Assembly (NCBI GenBank): GCA_030950765.1
Contig: JAUZQX010000087.1
Location: 1 to 20,007 of the forward strand
Direction: 5' to 3'
Length of the DNA stretch: 20,007 nucleotides
Source: Ghiorsea sp.
GTDB taxonomy: Bacteria > Pseudomonadota > Zetaproteobacteria > Mariprofundales > Mariprofundaceae
Positions within the stretch are counted from its first letter, which is position 1. Each line of letters begins with the position of its first letter. Made by a program: the position numbers and the translations under genes. The notes beneath the pieces were generated by a model that did not search any database, was not told the DNA's origin, and saw nothing but the letters and a program-made list of their open reading frames with translations. This document shows positions 1-6,831 of this stretch, piece after piece.

Positions 1-26
1 ATATTCAAACCACACACAAAGGTTTT

Positions 27-578
27 GTGCTTCCCAACTGGGTCAACGACTGGGTAAGCACTTGCCTGCGTATTCATGGTGATTTTTCTAGCCTTGAGGC
101 GCGCATGGGCTTTGTGATTCAACTGTCCAAACAGAATGTAGCTAAACAAACAGGTGGGCCTTTTGCTGCTGCGATTTTTGATATGGATAAACGGCAGTTA
201 TTATCTGTGGGTATAAACATTGTTGTACCCAGTCACAATTGTACCAACCATGCAGAAATGGTCGCCATTATTCTTGCCCAACAAACCCTGCAAACCTACA
301 ACATCAGTGAACATGGCAGCTTTGAATTGCTCACAAGCTGTGAACCATGCGCCATGTGTTTTGGTGCAATGCCATGGTCTGGCATCAAACATCTAGCTTA
401 TGCCGCCACCTCAACTGATGCCGAAACCATTGGTTTTGACGAAGGTGCAAAACATTCGGATTGGATAAACGAGCTGAATAAAAGAAACATCACCGTCAGC
501 CAAGAAATCTTACGCGACAAAGCTTCTGCCGTATTACAGCAATATGCCACACAAGCAGGCATCATTTATAATACCTAA
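27..578 (+). CDS. Nucleoside deaminase (cytidine/deoxycytidylate deaminase superfamily)
   Basis: Zinc-dependent deaminase of the guanine deaminase / tRNA-adenosine deaminase-like group, expected to hydrolyse the amino group of a free base or nucleoside in the cytoplasm. The zinc site is visible as HAE (H with catalytic E, about residues 76-78) and, some 30 residues on, EPCAMC with two zinc cysteines. The GGPFAAAIF stretch before it is typical of the fold. The conserved tail GFDEG...DW and the LPNWV opening fit one subfamily of these enzymes, whose substrate I cannot name. The start used is GTG at 27 with AAAGG at 18-22. The frame stays open to the left edge, so the true start may lie outside the window. 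It is followed by a small gene on the same strand after 96 bases. Confidence 0.82.
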   Translation: MLPNWVNDWVSTCLRIHGDFSSLEARMGFVIQLSKQNVAKQTGGPFAAAIFDMDKRQLLSVGINIVVPSHNCTNHAEMVAIILAQQTLQTYNISEHGSFELLTSCEPCAMCFGAMPWSGIKHLAYAATSTDAETIGFDEGAKHSDWINELNKRNITVSQEILRDKASAVLQQYATQAGIIYNT

Positions 579-674
579 GCTTTTAAAACACTAAAGTTTC
601 ACGCTCATCCTGCGATAGGTATCTTTGCAGAAGTCCTTTCCTTTGGGTTTCGAGTTTTATACAAGGAGCGTATT

Positions 675-896
675 GTGGCCATTCCAGTTTCACCATCCAA
701 TGGTTTTATCACCCGCCTACTGCAACAAGCCACGCAGCATACCAGCAATGCCTCCAATACCGCGCCACAACCCTCTCCACAGAAGGATAGTACGCTTATC
801 TCCGATGAAGCACGCCAAGCAAACAAAAACACTTCTCAACAACTCGAAAACAAGCTTATTGAGCTCTATAATCACAAAGGATTAGAACAAAGCTAA
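675..896 (+). CDS. Small hypothetical protein (73 aa)
   Basis: Not recognised. The reason to believe it is coding is a clear ribosome binding site, AAGGAG at 663-668, six bases before a GTG start, plus an uninterrupted frame ending at TAA. The product is hydrophilic with no signal peptide or membrane segment: a short hydrophobic start (residues 2-16), a Ser/Thr/Asn/Pro/Gln-rich linker, then a helical-looking C-terminus with ISDEAR followed by QQLENKLIELYN. An ISxEAR-type segment occurs in some small motility-related proteins, but this likeness is too weak to use for naming. Overlapping frames at 625-885 lack such a start signal. It may be co-transcribed with the deaminase upstream. Downstream lies a long palindrome that could end its transcript. 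Confidence 0.5.
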   Translation: MAIPVSPSNGFITRLLQQATQHTSNASNTAPQPSPQKDSTLISDEARQANKNTSQQLENKLIELYNHKGLEQS

Positions 897-909
897 GCAA
901 GCTCTGAAT

Positions 910-1044
910 AAGTCTGGATGAAGTGGATTTTGTATTTCAGGGCATTCAAAACCCAGGCGTGTGTGCATGGAATAGCAAGGCTATTGCTCAAACGCACAAC
1001 GCAGAGTTTGGATGCGCTGGACACAATATATGCGTTCATGACTT
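910..1044. repeat. Long imperfect palindrome (REP/MITE-like hairpin)
   Basis: The gap 897-1091 holds no convincing gene. Within it, the two halves of 910-1044 are imperfect reverse complements around a centre near 978. The apex is AATAGC (971-976) against GCTATT (980-985). Outer arms include AAGTC (910-914) against GACTT (1040-1044), ATGAA (918-922) against TTCAT (1035-1039), and CATTCAAA (943-950) against TTTGGATG (1007-1014). A T-rich stretch follows on the + strand (1051-1070). A transcript would fold into a hairpin of about 65 bases per arm with bulges. It could be a decayed MITE or REP-type repeat, and could act as a terminator between the + strand genes and the convergent nitroreductase gene. 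No second copy was found in this window. Confidence 0.5.
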
Positions 1045-1091
1045 GGGCATGTGTTTGTTTACTTTTATATTACGATTACAAGCCCGCTTTT

Positions 1092-1697
1092 TTATATACC
1101 TTGAGTCGGTTCCCAAGCACCATCAAAAATAAGTTCTGCTAATGGTTTTCGTCTACGGTGAGACACTTCGATGGATTGGAAATCTTTATCCAGCTGATTC
1201 ACATCACCTTGATAACCCAATGCCATCGCAGCCATGGGTTTAAAATCTTTGGGAATAGCAAAACTGTCACACACAGCTTCTGCATCAAAACCGCCCATTT
1301 GGTGGGTGACCAAACCCAAAGCTGTTGCCTGCAAACATAAAGAAATACTTGCTGCCCCAGCATCATATTCTGCCCAATTATTATCACGACCATTATGTTC
1401 AAACACTTGATGTGCACAAACCATTAACAATACGGGTGCAAACTGTGCCCATTCCTGATTTTTTGGCGCAAGACAAGCCAATAGCTTAACCCACGCTTCT
1501 TGATTGTTTTCTTTATGACAAACAATAAAACGCCAAGGTTCTGCACCGAAACATGAAGGTGCCCAGCGCGCTGCCTCCAAGCAACTATGCAAATCTTGCT
1601 GCGCCACGGGTTGATTGGCATCAAACGCCCTTGGACTCCAACGTTTTTGGAATAACACATGTACTTTGTGTTCTTTGTTTTCTTGTGCTTCACTCAC
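1092..1697 (-). CDS. Nitroreductase family protein (FMN-dependent)
   Basis: A 201-residue FMN oxidoreductase of the nitroreductase superfamily, which reduces nitroaromatics, quinones or flavins with NAD(P)H. The FMN-phosphate binding start KRWSPRAF is at about residues 18-25, EAARWAPSCFGAEPWRF at about 41-57 is the conserved flavin-contacting segment, and the basic tail HRRRKPLAELIFDGAW at about 180-195 is typical of the family. Length is normal, and there is no signal peptide, so it is cytoplasmic. It is the last gene of a - strand run of redox genes, 50 bases after the stop of the CDGSH/glutamate-synthase-like gene. That context suggests reduction of quinones or nitro compounds as electrophile detoxification; the true substrate is unknown. 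Confidence 0.9.
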   Translation of the reverse strand: MSEAQENKEHKVHVLFQKRWSPRAFDANQPVAQQDLHSCLEAARWAPSCFGAEPWRFIVCHKENNQEAWVKLLACLAPKNQEWAQFAPVLLMVCAHQVFEHNGRDNNWAEYDAGAASISLCLQATALGLVTHQMGGFDAEAVCDSFAIPKDFKPMAAMALGYQGDVNQLDKDFQSIEVSHRRRKPLAELIFDGAWEPTQGI

Positions 1698-1747
1698 TTC
1701 AAACTCCTTTGCTGCATCAAAAAGTCACGTCTTAAAAATCATCTATT

Positions 1748-3283
1748 CTAGAATTTCACACCTGAAAACTTCACCCCTGACAACAATGCCATCTGATGGT
1801 GCCAAGTTGCCAAGTCATTCACATTCAGTCCACTTAGTTGGTCATGCCCACAGGCCCTTGCCAAGGTCTGCATTAAGCTCACCGATGCTTGAAAGTAGTT
1901 GTTTAATTGCGTTGCGGATTGTTGAACATTCAATCGCTTACGAAGTGTTGTATCTTGTGTTGCAATACCTGTGGGACATTGATTGGTATTACACATTCTC
2001 GCCGCCACACAACCAATCGCCTGCATAGCACTGTTAGCAACCGCCACCCCATCCGCACCCAAAGCCATGGCTTTGACAAAGTCCGTATGTACCCTCAAAC
2101 CACCTGTAATAATCAGTGTCACCCGACCACTTTCACCCTGCTCATCAAGGTATTTCCGTGCTCTGGCAAGCGCTGGAATGGTAGGCACGCTGATATGATC
2201 ACGGAACATTTCAGGTGCAGCACCCGTGCCGCCACCACGCCCATCCAAAATGATATAATCGGCGCTGGCATCAAGTGCAAATTGAATATCCTGCTCAATA
2301 TGGTTGGCACTCAATTTGAAACCAATCGGAATACCTCCAGTTAATTCACGCACATGGTCGGCAAAACGTTTGAAATCGGATACCGATGATAAATCCTTAA
2401 ATGTCGGTGGTGACACCGCATCTTTACCCGCTTCAATACCTCGAACTTGTGCGATTTTTCCGATATTTTTAGCGCCTGGAAGATGTCCTCCCGTACCCGT
2501 TTTCGCCCCTTGCCCACCTTTAAAGTGAAAAGCTTGAACTTTGCTTAGCAATTCATCTTTATAACCAAAACCTGCACTCGCCAGTTCATAAAAATAGCGC
2601 GAATTAGCTGCTTGCTCTTCGGGCAGCATGCCTCCTTCACCTGAACAAATGCCTGTGCCTGCAAGCTCTGCACCTGTTGCCATCGCAACTTTGGCTTCTT
2701 CAGACAATGAACCAAAACTCATGTCGGATACAAACAACGGTATATCCAACTTCAGTGGTTTATCTGCTTGCGGCCCAATAATAAGCTCAGTGCCAACAGC
2801 TTGATCTTCCATCAATGGTTTGTTTGCCATCTGCGCCACAATCAATTGAATATCATCCCAATGCGGCAGCTGATGCCGAGGCACGCCCATGGATGTCATC
2901 GGTCCATGATGCCCAAATTGACTTAAACCCTCTTTTGCCAATTGGTGAATAAATGCCACCGTTGGCTCCTCAACTGTGGGGCTTGCAGTTGAGCTTAAAT
3001 CTTTTTTTACACCCGTCCCTTCTTGACCCACTTGTTCATCAGAAAATTGTTTATGTGTCCCATCGCAAAAAGGTATATTGGATGAATGTTTACATACACA
3101 CAGGTAGGCATCACCATCTTTATCCGCCATAAAAGCCTTGGGAGTAAACGATGTACTCTTATGCGAGCCATCACAAAAAGGTTGGTTCTTTGATCTGCCA
3201 CAAACGCAGAAATAGTATTTTTTTCCTTTTTCTAACCTCACCACGCTCGGTTTATTATCTGCAACAACTGGTTTATCCATCAA
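1748..3283 (-). CDS. CDGSH iron-sulfur domains fused to an FMN-binding glutamate synthase-like domain
   Basis: A 511-residue two-part protein. Residues 20-80 hold two CDGSH iron-sulfur motifs: Cys26, Cys28, Cys37, His41 and Cys62, Cys64, Cys73, His77, each a 3Cys-1His [2Fe-2S] site. A charged linker (about 81-105) leads to a glutamate synthase-type FMN barrel. It has the flavin segment GGQGAKTGTGGHLPG at 256-270, the phosphate-binding region LDGRGGGTGAAP at 346-357, and [3Fe-4S] cysteines at 425, 431 and 436. No glutaminase domain is present, so it is not full glutamate synthase; archaeal-type and stand-alone GltB2-like proteins share this core. It probably moves electrons between Fe-S centres and FMN, with an unknown substrate. 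The N-terminus closely matches the small CDGSH protein at 5822-6079 in the same operon. The C-terminus ends in a doubled SGVKF. Confidence 0.9.
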   Translation of the reverse strand: MMDKPVVADNKPSVVRLEKGKKYYFCVCGRSKNQPFCDGSHKSTSFTPKAFMADKDGDAYLCVCKHSSNIPFCDGTHKQFSDEQVGQEGTGVKKDLSSTASPTVEEPTVAFIHQLAKEGLSQFGHHGPMTSMGVPRHQLPHWDDIQLIVAQMANKPLMEDQAVGTELIIGPQADKPLKLDIPLFVSDMSFGSLSEEAKVAMATGAELAGTGICSGEGGMLPEEQAANSRYFYELASAGFGYKDELLSKVQAFHFKGGQGAKTGTGGHLPGAKNIGKIAQVRGIEAGKDAVSPPTFKDLSSVSDFKRFADHVRELTGGIPIGFKLSANHIEQDIQFALDASADYIILDGRGGGTGAAPEMFRDHISVPTIPALARARKYLDEQGESGRVTLIITGGLRVHTDFVKAMALGADGVAVANSAMQAIGCVAARMCNTNQCPTGIATQDTTLRKRLNVQQSATQLNNYFQASVSLMQTLARACGHDQLSGLNVNDLATWHHQMALLSGVKFSGVKF

Positions 3284-3327
3284 GTCCTCTCCTTTGCTGC
3301 CTTACTAACAACGCTTGTAAACGAATA

Positions 3328-4041
3328 TTAATCAACAAATGACCCATGCTGATGAATGGGTTCACCATGCGGCTTACCAAAACAGATGATTAGACGACTA
3401 TCTTGTTTTGCCATGAATGATAAAAGCCTTGCATGGTCAAAAAACAATGCTTCATTGGTCTGTAGTGTTTCATGCTCAAGCCTGATTTTCCCCTTAAGTA
3501 TATAAACAAACCCACGAAAACCACTTGGAATATCACACTGGTACAAACTTTTCTGCTTTATACTAACATCCAAATAAAGCACCTCAGTTTGCAATACAGT
3601 GGGAGAACTTCCCCCAACCAGTCTACGCACCACAACGCCATCATTACTATCTATGGGTATACTCTCTACATCCACTTGTTGATAACTGGGTGGCATTTGT
3701 TTGAGGCGTTTAGGTAAATTAATCCAAAGCTGGATGCCTTGCGCCTTACCCTGTGGCATTTCCGAATGCACAATACCTTTACCCGCCGTAAAACGTTGCA
3801 AACCACCTTCTCTAACCGTCGAACGATTACCAAGGTTATCCTTATGTTGCATACCACCGCCCAACATATAGGTAATGGCTTCAAAACCACGATGTGGGTG
3901 GTCAGGAAAACCTCCACCTTCAATATCAAAGTGATCCATAAGCACAAAGGGGTCAAAATTCATCAACCCGTGTACTGGCATTAAACGCTGCACCACAACA
4001 CCATCACCCTCTGGCACTGTTAAAGCTTTCATTTTTTTCAT
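3328..4041 (-). CDS. Pirin family protein (first of two in the operon)
   Basis: A 237-residue bicupin of the pirin family. Pirins are metal-binding cytoplasmic proteins, and some, including E. coli YhaK's relatives and human pirin, have quercetinase or redox-sensing activity. The likely metal site is complete: HPHRGFE gives His48 and His50, and GIVHSEMP gives His92 and Glu94, matching the 3His-1Glu site of human pirin. The conserved GGxQRFTAGKGIVHSEMP segment, an LWINLP strand, and the C-terminal cupin half (about 150-225) are all present, so the length is normal. It is 44 bases upstream of the CDGSH-FMN gene and 10 bases downstream of the hydroquinone reductase gene. That points to one transcript and a role with quinone or flavonoid-type aromatics. 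It is distinct from the second pirin at 6099-6821. Confidence 0.92.
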   Translation of the reverse strand: MKKMKALTVPEGDGVVVQRLMPVHGLMNFDPFVLMDHFDIEGGGFPDHPHRGFEAITYMLGGGMQHKDNLGNRSTVREGGLQRFTAGKGIVHSEMPQGKAQGIQLWINLPKRLKQMPPSYQQVDVESIPIDSNDGVVVRRLVGGSSPTVLQTEVLYLDVSIKQKSLYQCDIPSGFRGFVYILKGKIRLEHETLQTNEALFFDHARLLSFMAKQDSRLIICFGKPHGEPIHQHGSFVD

Positions 4042-4051
4042 GGCTCACCTC

Positions 4052-4966
4052 CTAACAGAAGATTTCTGGCACACCTTTGGGTACAATTCTTGTCGGATTG
4101 ATACTTTCATGACTGTAATAATAATGACGTTTGATATGTTCAAGATTTACCGTATTTGCAATATGTGGTTGCCCATACAAATCACACAGGTAACGGTATA
4201 AATGCGGGTAGTCTGCAATTTGTTTTTTGTTGCACTTAAAGTGCCCAAAATACACTGCATCAAATCGAATCAAGGTGGTAAACAAGCGCCAATCTGCTTC
4301 AGTAATGTTATCACCCACCAAATATTGGCTGCAGGCAAGCCTTTGCTCCACTAAATCCAATGCCACAAACAAAGCATCAAACGCCTCATCATAAGCTGCT
4401 TGTGTGGTGGCAAAACCAACCTTATACACGCCATTATTGATATTATCATAAACAATGCTGTTGATATGGTCAATTTCAGGGCGCAAGTTTTGCGGATAAT
4501 AATCTTCGGTATTTCCCGTTAAACCATCAAATGCGGAGTTAAACATACGAATAATTTCCGATGATTCATTGGATACAATCGTATGTTTCTTTTTATCCCA
4601 TAAAATCGGCACAACAACACGACCCGTGTAATCAGCTTTGGCATGGGTATAAACCTGATACGCATAATGATAACCATAAAGCGGCTCTGCTTTGGGTTGA
4701 AATGCCCAACCTTTATCCAACATATCAGGGGAAACAACAGTCACATCAATCAAGTCGGTCAAACCTTTAAGTTGACGGAAAATCAAGGTGCGGTGCGCCC
4801 AAGGGCAGGCGAGGGATACATACAGATGATAACGCCCTGCTTCAGCAGGAAATGCATCATCGCCTATATGGTGCCTAAAAGCAGAGTCTTGGCGTATAAA
4901 CTTGCCGTCACTTTCTTTGGTATCATACCATTGGTCCACCCATTTTCCTTCAACCAACAAACCCAT
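4052..4966 (-). CDS. Glutathionyl-hydroquinone reductase (omega-class GST-like, YqjG/ECM4 family)
   Basis: This 304-residue thioredoxin-fold enzyme should use glutathione to reduce glutathionyl-hydroquinones to free hydroquinones. The active-site motif SLACPWAHRT carries catalytic Cys54. It is preceded by the family's GLLVEGKWVDQWYDT opening and followed by the all-helical C-terminal GST domain (YxxxNNGVYKVGFATTQAAYDEAFDALF, about 170-195, given by its key residues). The start chosen is ATG at 4966, since the family begins with this opening and AGGATAGG lies just before it. The frame extends to a GTG at 5032, adding 22 unlike residues. The gene is 10 bases upstream of the pirin gene and 92 bases after yceI. 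In E. coli, yqjG also neighbours a pirin-like gene and a LysR gene. Confidence 0.92.
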   Translation of the reverse strand: MGLLVEGKWVDQWYDTKESDGKFIRQDSAFRHHIGDDAFPAEAGRYHLYVSLACPWAHRTLIFRQLKGLTDLIDVTVVSPDMLDKGWAFQPKAEPLYGYHYAYQVYTHAKADYTGRVVVPILWDKKKHTIVSNESSEIIRMFNSAFDGLTGNTEDYYPQNLRPEIDHINSIVYDNINNGVYKVGFATTQAAYDEAFDALFVALDLVEQRLACSQYLVGDNITEADWRLFTTLIRFDAVYFGHFKCNKKQIADYPHLYRYLCDLYGQPHIANTVNLEHIKRHYYYSHESINPTRIVPKGVPEIFC

Positions 4967-5058
4967 ATTACACCTATCCTTTTTATGATTACTGCGCCAC
5001 CCCAAGGTGGTCTCTCCTGCTTCGCAATTCACCTAATCGCTGGAGTGACATTGCTCGT

Positions 5059-5631
5059 TTACTGACGAATACCTTCGATGGAGAAATAGAGTTCAACGTT
5101 TTGTGATGCTGGGCCCAGATCCATCAAAAAACCATAATCTTTCATTTTGATATTTGTCCATGCCTCAAAACCACGGCGATAACCACCCCAAGGGTCTTTG
5201 CCTGCACCAATATGTTTGCCTTTGAGCACAATATCCTTGGTAATACCATGCAGCGTAAACTTGCCTTTGATTTCAATGTCCTTAGCATTTTCTGTGAATG
5301 ATGTACTGACAAACTTAGCTTCTGGATAACGGTCTACCATCAAAAAATCTTTGCTTCTTATATGTTTATCACGCAAGGCATGATTGCTATCCACACTTGC
5401 CGTATCAATCACCACTTGCACCTTAGAAGCACTTGGGTTTTTCTCATCATAAGTAAATGTGCCATCAAAAGTATTAAAACGGCCAAGCAGCCAACTGTAT
5501 CCCAAATGACTGACTTTAAACTGGATAAATGCATGTGCGCCTTTATCATCAATATCATAGGTTGCCGCTTGTACGGTTGTGGTTAGCCCTAATGTCAGCA
5601 GCCCTGTAAGTATCATAATCTTTAGTTTCAT
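5059..5631 (-). CDS. YceI family periplasmic protein
   Basis: A 190-residue exported lipocalin-like protein of the YceI family, whose members bind long isoprenoid chains such as ubiquinone-like or octaprenyl molecules in the periplasm. A signal peptide is plain: a Lys start, a Leu/Thr/Ile-rich core and cleavage after VQA at about residue 22. The mature part starts ATYDIDDKGAHAFIQFKVSHLGYS, with the usual F-x-VSHLG and later GRFNTFDGTF and LGKHIGAGKDPWGG-like family landmarks, the latter here KGKHIGAGKDPWGGYR. The start is ATG 5631, five bases after AAGGAG at 5638-5643, in preference to an in-frame codon at 5673 that would precede the ribosome binding site. Within this operon it pairs naturally with the cytochrome b561 gene, as in the E. 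coli yceJ-yceI pair. Confidence 0.93.
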   Translation of the reverse strand: MKLKIMILTGLLTLGLTTTVQAATYDIDDKGAHAFIQFKVSHLGYSWLLGRFNTFDGTFTYDEKNPSASKVQVVIDTASVDSNHALRDKHIRSKDFLMVDRYPEAKFVSTSFTENAKDIEIKGKFTLHGITKDIVLKGKHIGAGKDPWGGYRRGFEAWTNIKMKDYGFLMDLGPASQNVELYFSIEGIRQ

Positions 5632-5660
5632 TGCCTTCTCCTTATTTATTATATATTTAT

Positions 5661-5821
5661 GAGCCACTTGCAAAACTCTGGGTGGATGAGTGGCAATCCC
5701 ACTTTGAGTGCGTTTCTAGGCTGAAATGAGGGGTATGGTGGTTCCATACACCGAAATTCCAGTCTAAAAATGCGCCAAAGTGGGGAAGTCAATCGCCGCT
5801 CATGAGTTTTGCAAGTGGCTC
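5661..5821. mobile_element. MITE copy 1 (161 bp, 18-bp terminal inverted repeats)
   Basis: This non-coding element begins GAGCCACTTGCAAAACTC and ends with its exact reverse complement. It is nearly identical to the copy at 12001-12162, differing by about six substitutions and one base of length. Most differences fall in the right arm of the inner palindrome, so this copy's hairpin is more decayed. Flanks are TTAT (5657-5660) and TTAC (5822-5825), a possible 4-bp target duplication with one mismatch. It lies between the CDGSH stop codon and the yceI start. Without the element and one flank the gap would be about 25 bases instead of 190. No transposase gene is inside, so it must be moved in trans. 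The ends look IS5-like, but the family is not certain. Confidence 0.88.
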
Positions 5822-6079
5822 TTACGGTAATTTTAAATGTGAACCATCACAAAACGGTGCTTGTTTGGTGTGTTTGCACTGGCAAAGATTAAAAATACCA
5901 TCTTGTTCGGGTGTAAATGCCATAGGTGTAAAACTTGTACCCTTATGCGACCCATCACAAAAAGGTTGGCTTTTAGAGCGCCCGCAGGTGCAGTAATAAT
6001 ACTCTTGTCCTTTTTTCAAACTCACTCGTGCAGGATTATACCCTGCAATCACAACTTCATCTTTTTTTGCTTCACTCAT
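5822..6079 (-). CDS. Small CDGSH iron-sulfur protein (two CDGSH motifs)
   Basis: An 85-residue soluble protein made almost only of two CDGSH-type [2Fe-2S] sites: Cys30, Cys32, Cys41, His45 and Cys66, Cys68, Cys77, His81. CDGSH proteins (mitoNEET family) hold redox-active, often transferable clusters. Bacterial double-motif members of this length are common, but their exact role is little known. AAGGAG stands just before the ATG. It is strikingly like residues 20-80 of the CDGSH-FMN fusion encoded further along the same operon, for example the shared SQPFCDGSHK / NQPFCDGSHK segments, so one probably arose from the other. Its TAA stop abuts the MITE: the T of TTA at 5822 is the first base outside the element. 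It is 19 bases after the stop of the second pirin gene. Confidence 0.93.
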   Translation of the reverse strand: MSEAKKDEVVIAGYNPARVSLKKGQEYYYCTCGRSKSQPFCDGSHKGTSFTPMAFTPEQDGIFNLCQCKHTKQAPFCDGSHLKLP

Positions 6080-6098
6080 ATTACTCTCCTTTTATACT

Positions 6099-6821
6099 CT
6101 ATTGCTCTGAAACCAGCTTATAATCTACTTTCACGGGAGACCGTAAAATAAATAAGTCACTACTTTCTAATGCTTCAATATTCATCGTGTTTACACCTGA
6201 TATTCGCACAAATGAATCCCTCGTTATTTGAACATCTCCAATCAAAACTGTGCCACTCAGTACATACAATGAATAAAAACTATCTGTATCCAATGCAAAA
6301 GCGTGGCTCCCTTTTTGCAGCTTATACCTGTTTGCTTCGATGCCCGGTGCAGCAGTTTGAATCGGTGCTGTTTTGCCTACATATACTTTGACCTCAAAGC
6401 TTCCTTCTTTCTTCCATACAAATGAATCATGTTGAAAGTCTTTATAATAGGGGGCTTGTTTAGATGCTTTGGCAAAATCTGGATCGAACCAAATTTGAAA
6501 TGCTCGAGAACCTTTTTTATATTTTTCCGCATGTTGTAGCCCGCTGCCAGCTTGTATGTGTTGAACACCCCCAGCAGGCAAGGGGGTCCATGCATTTGTC
6601 GCTGTATCAAAGTGCTCCAGTCCACCTTCAAAAATAAAAGTTAATATTTCAATGTTCTCATGGGGATGCATACCAAACTCGCCATCATCAGGAGCTTCTA
6701 CATGCGCCCAATACAAAAGATTGGAGTATGTTTGACCTGAAATGGGTTTATTTTCATGCAATCGTCCGCCAAACAAATCAGCATTATATTGCTGCTCTCT
6801 CGTTTTAATTTCAATATTCAT
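6099..6821 (-). CDS. Pirin family protein (second of two in the operon, YhaK-like)
   Basis: A 240-residue bicupin of the pirin family, of a branch different from the 3328-4041 pirin. The metal site appears intact: MHPHENIEI gives His52 and His54, and GLQHAEK gives His97 and Glu99. The segment AGGVQHIQAGSGLQHAE and the following FQIWFDPD strand are typical of the family. The C-terminal cupin (about 150-225) is shorter in motifs, as usual. HPHENIEI, rather than HPHRGFE, places it nearer the bacterial YhaK/YhhW-like branch. It starts 10 bases after the cytochrome b561 stop and ends 19 bases before the CDGSH gene. Activity cannot be told from sequence: a dioxygenase on flavonoids or a redox sensor are both known among relatives. 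Confidence 0.9.
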   Translation of the reverse strand: MNIEIKTREQQYNADLFGGRLHENKPISGQTYSNLLYWAHVEAPDDGEFGMHPHENIEILTFIFEGGLEHFDTATNAWTPLPAGGVQHIQAGSGLQHAEKYKKGSRAFQIWFDPDFAKASKQAPYYKDFQHDSFVWKKEGSFEVKVYVGKTAPIQTAAPGIEANRYKLQKGSHAFALDTDSFYSLYVLSGTVLIGDVQITRDSFVRISGVNTMNIEALESSDLFILRSPVKVDYKLVSEQ

Positions 6822-6831
6822 ATTAACCCCT

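Noticed and set aside
918..1142. A + strand frame of 74 codons across the gene-free gap.
   Set aside because: It runs through the long palindrome, overlaps the nitroreductase end, lacks a start signal and has no recognisable protein character.
4967..5035. On the - strand, GCAGGAGAGACC followed by a CCACC/GGTGG hairpin upstream of the hydroquinone reductase gene recalls the start of a glycine riboswitch.
   Set aside because: The rest of that motif is absent: no CCGAAGG-type core and no CTCTCAGG closing strand, and the gene has no link with glycine. No U-tract follows the hairpin either, so a terminator is not called.
5648..5672. A hybrid promoter for yceI, with TTTGCA or TTGCAA from the MITE end as -35 and TATAAT (5648-5653, - strand) as -10.
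   Set aside because: Spacers are short (14-15 bases) and the start point would fall inside the AAGGAG ribosome binding site, making a useless leader.
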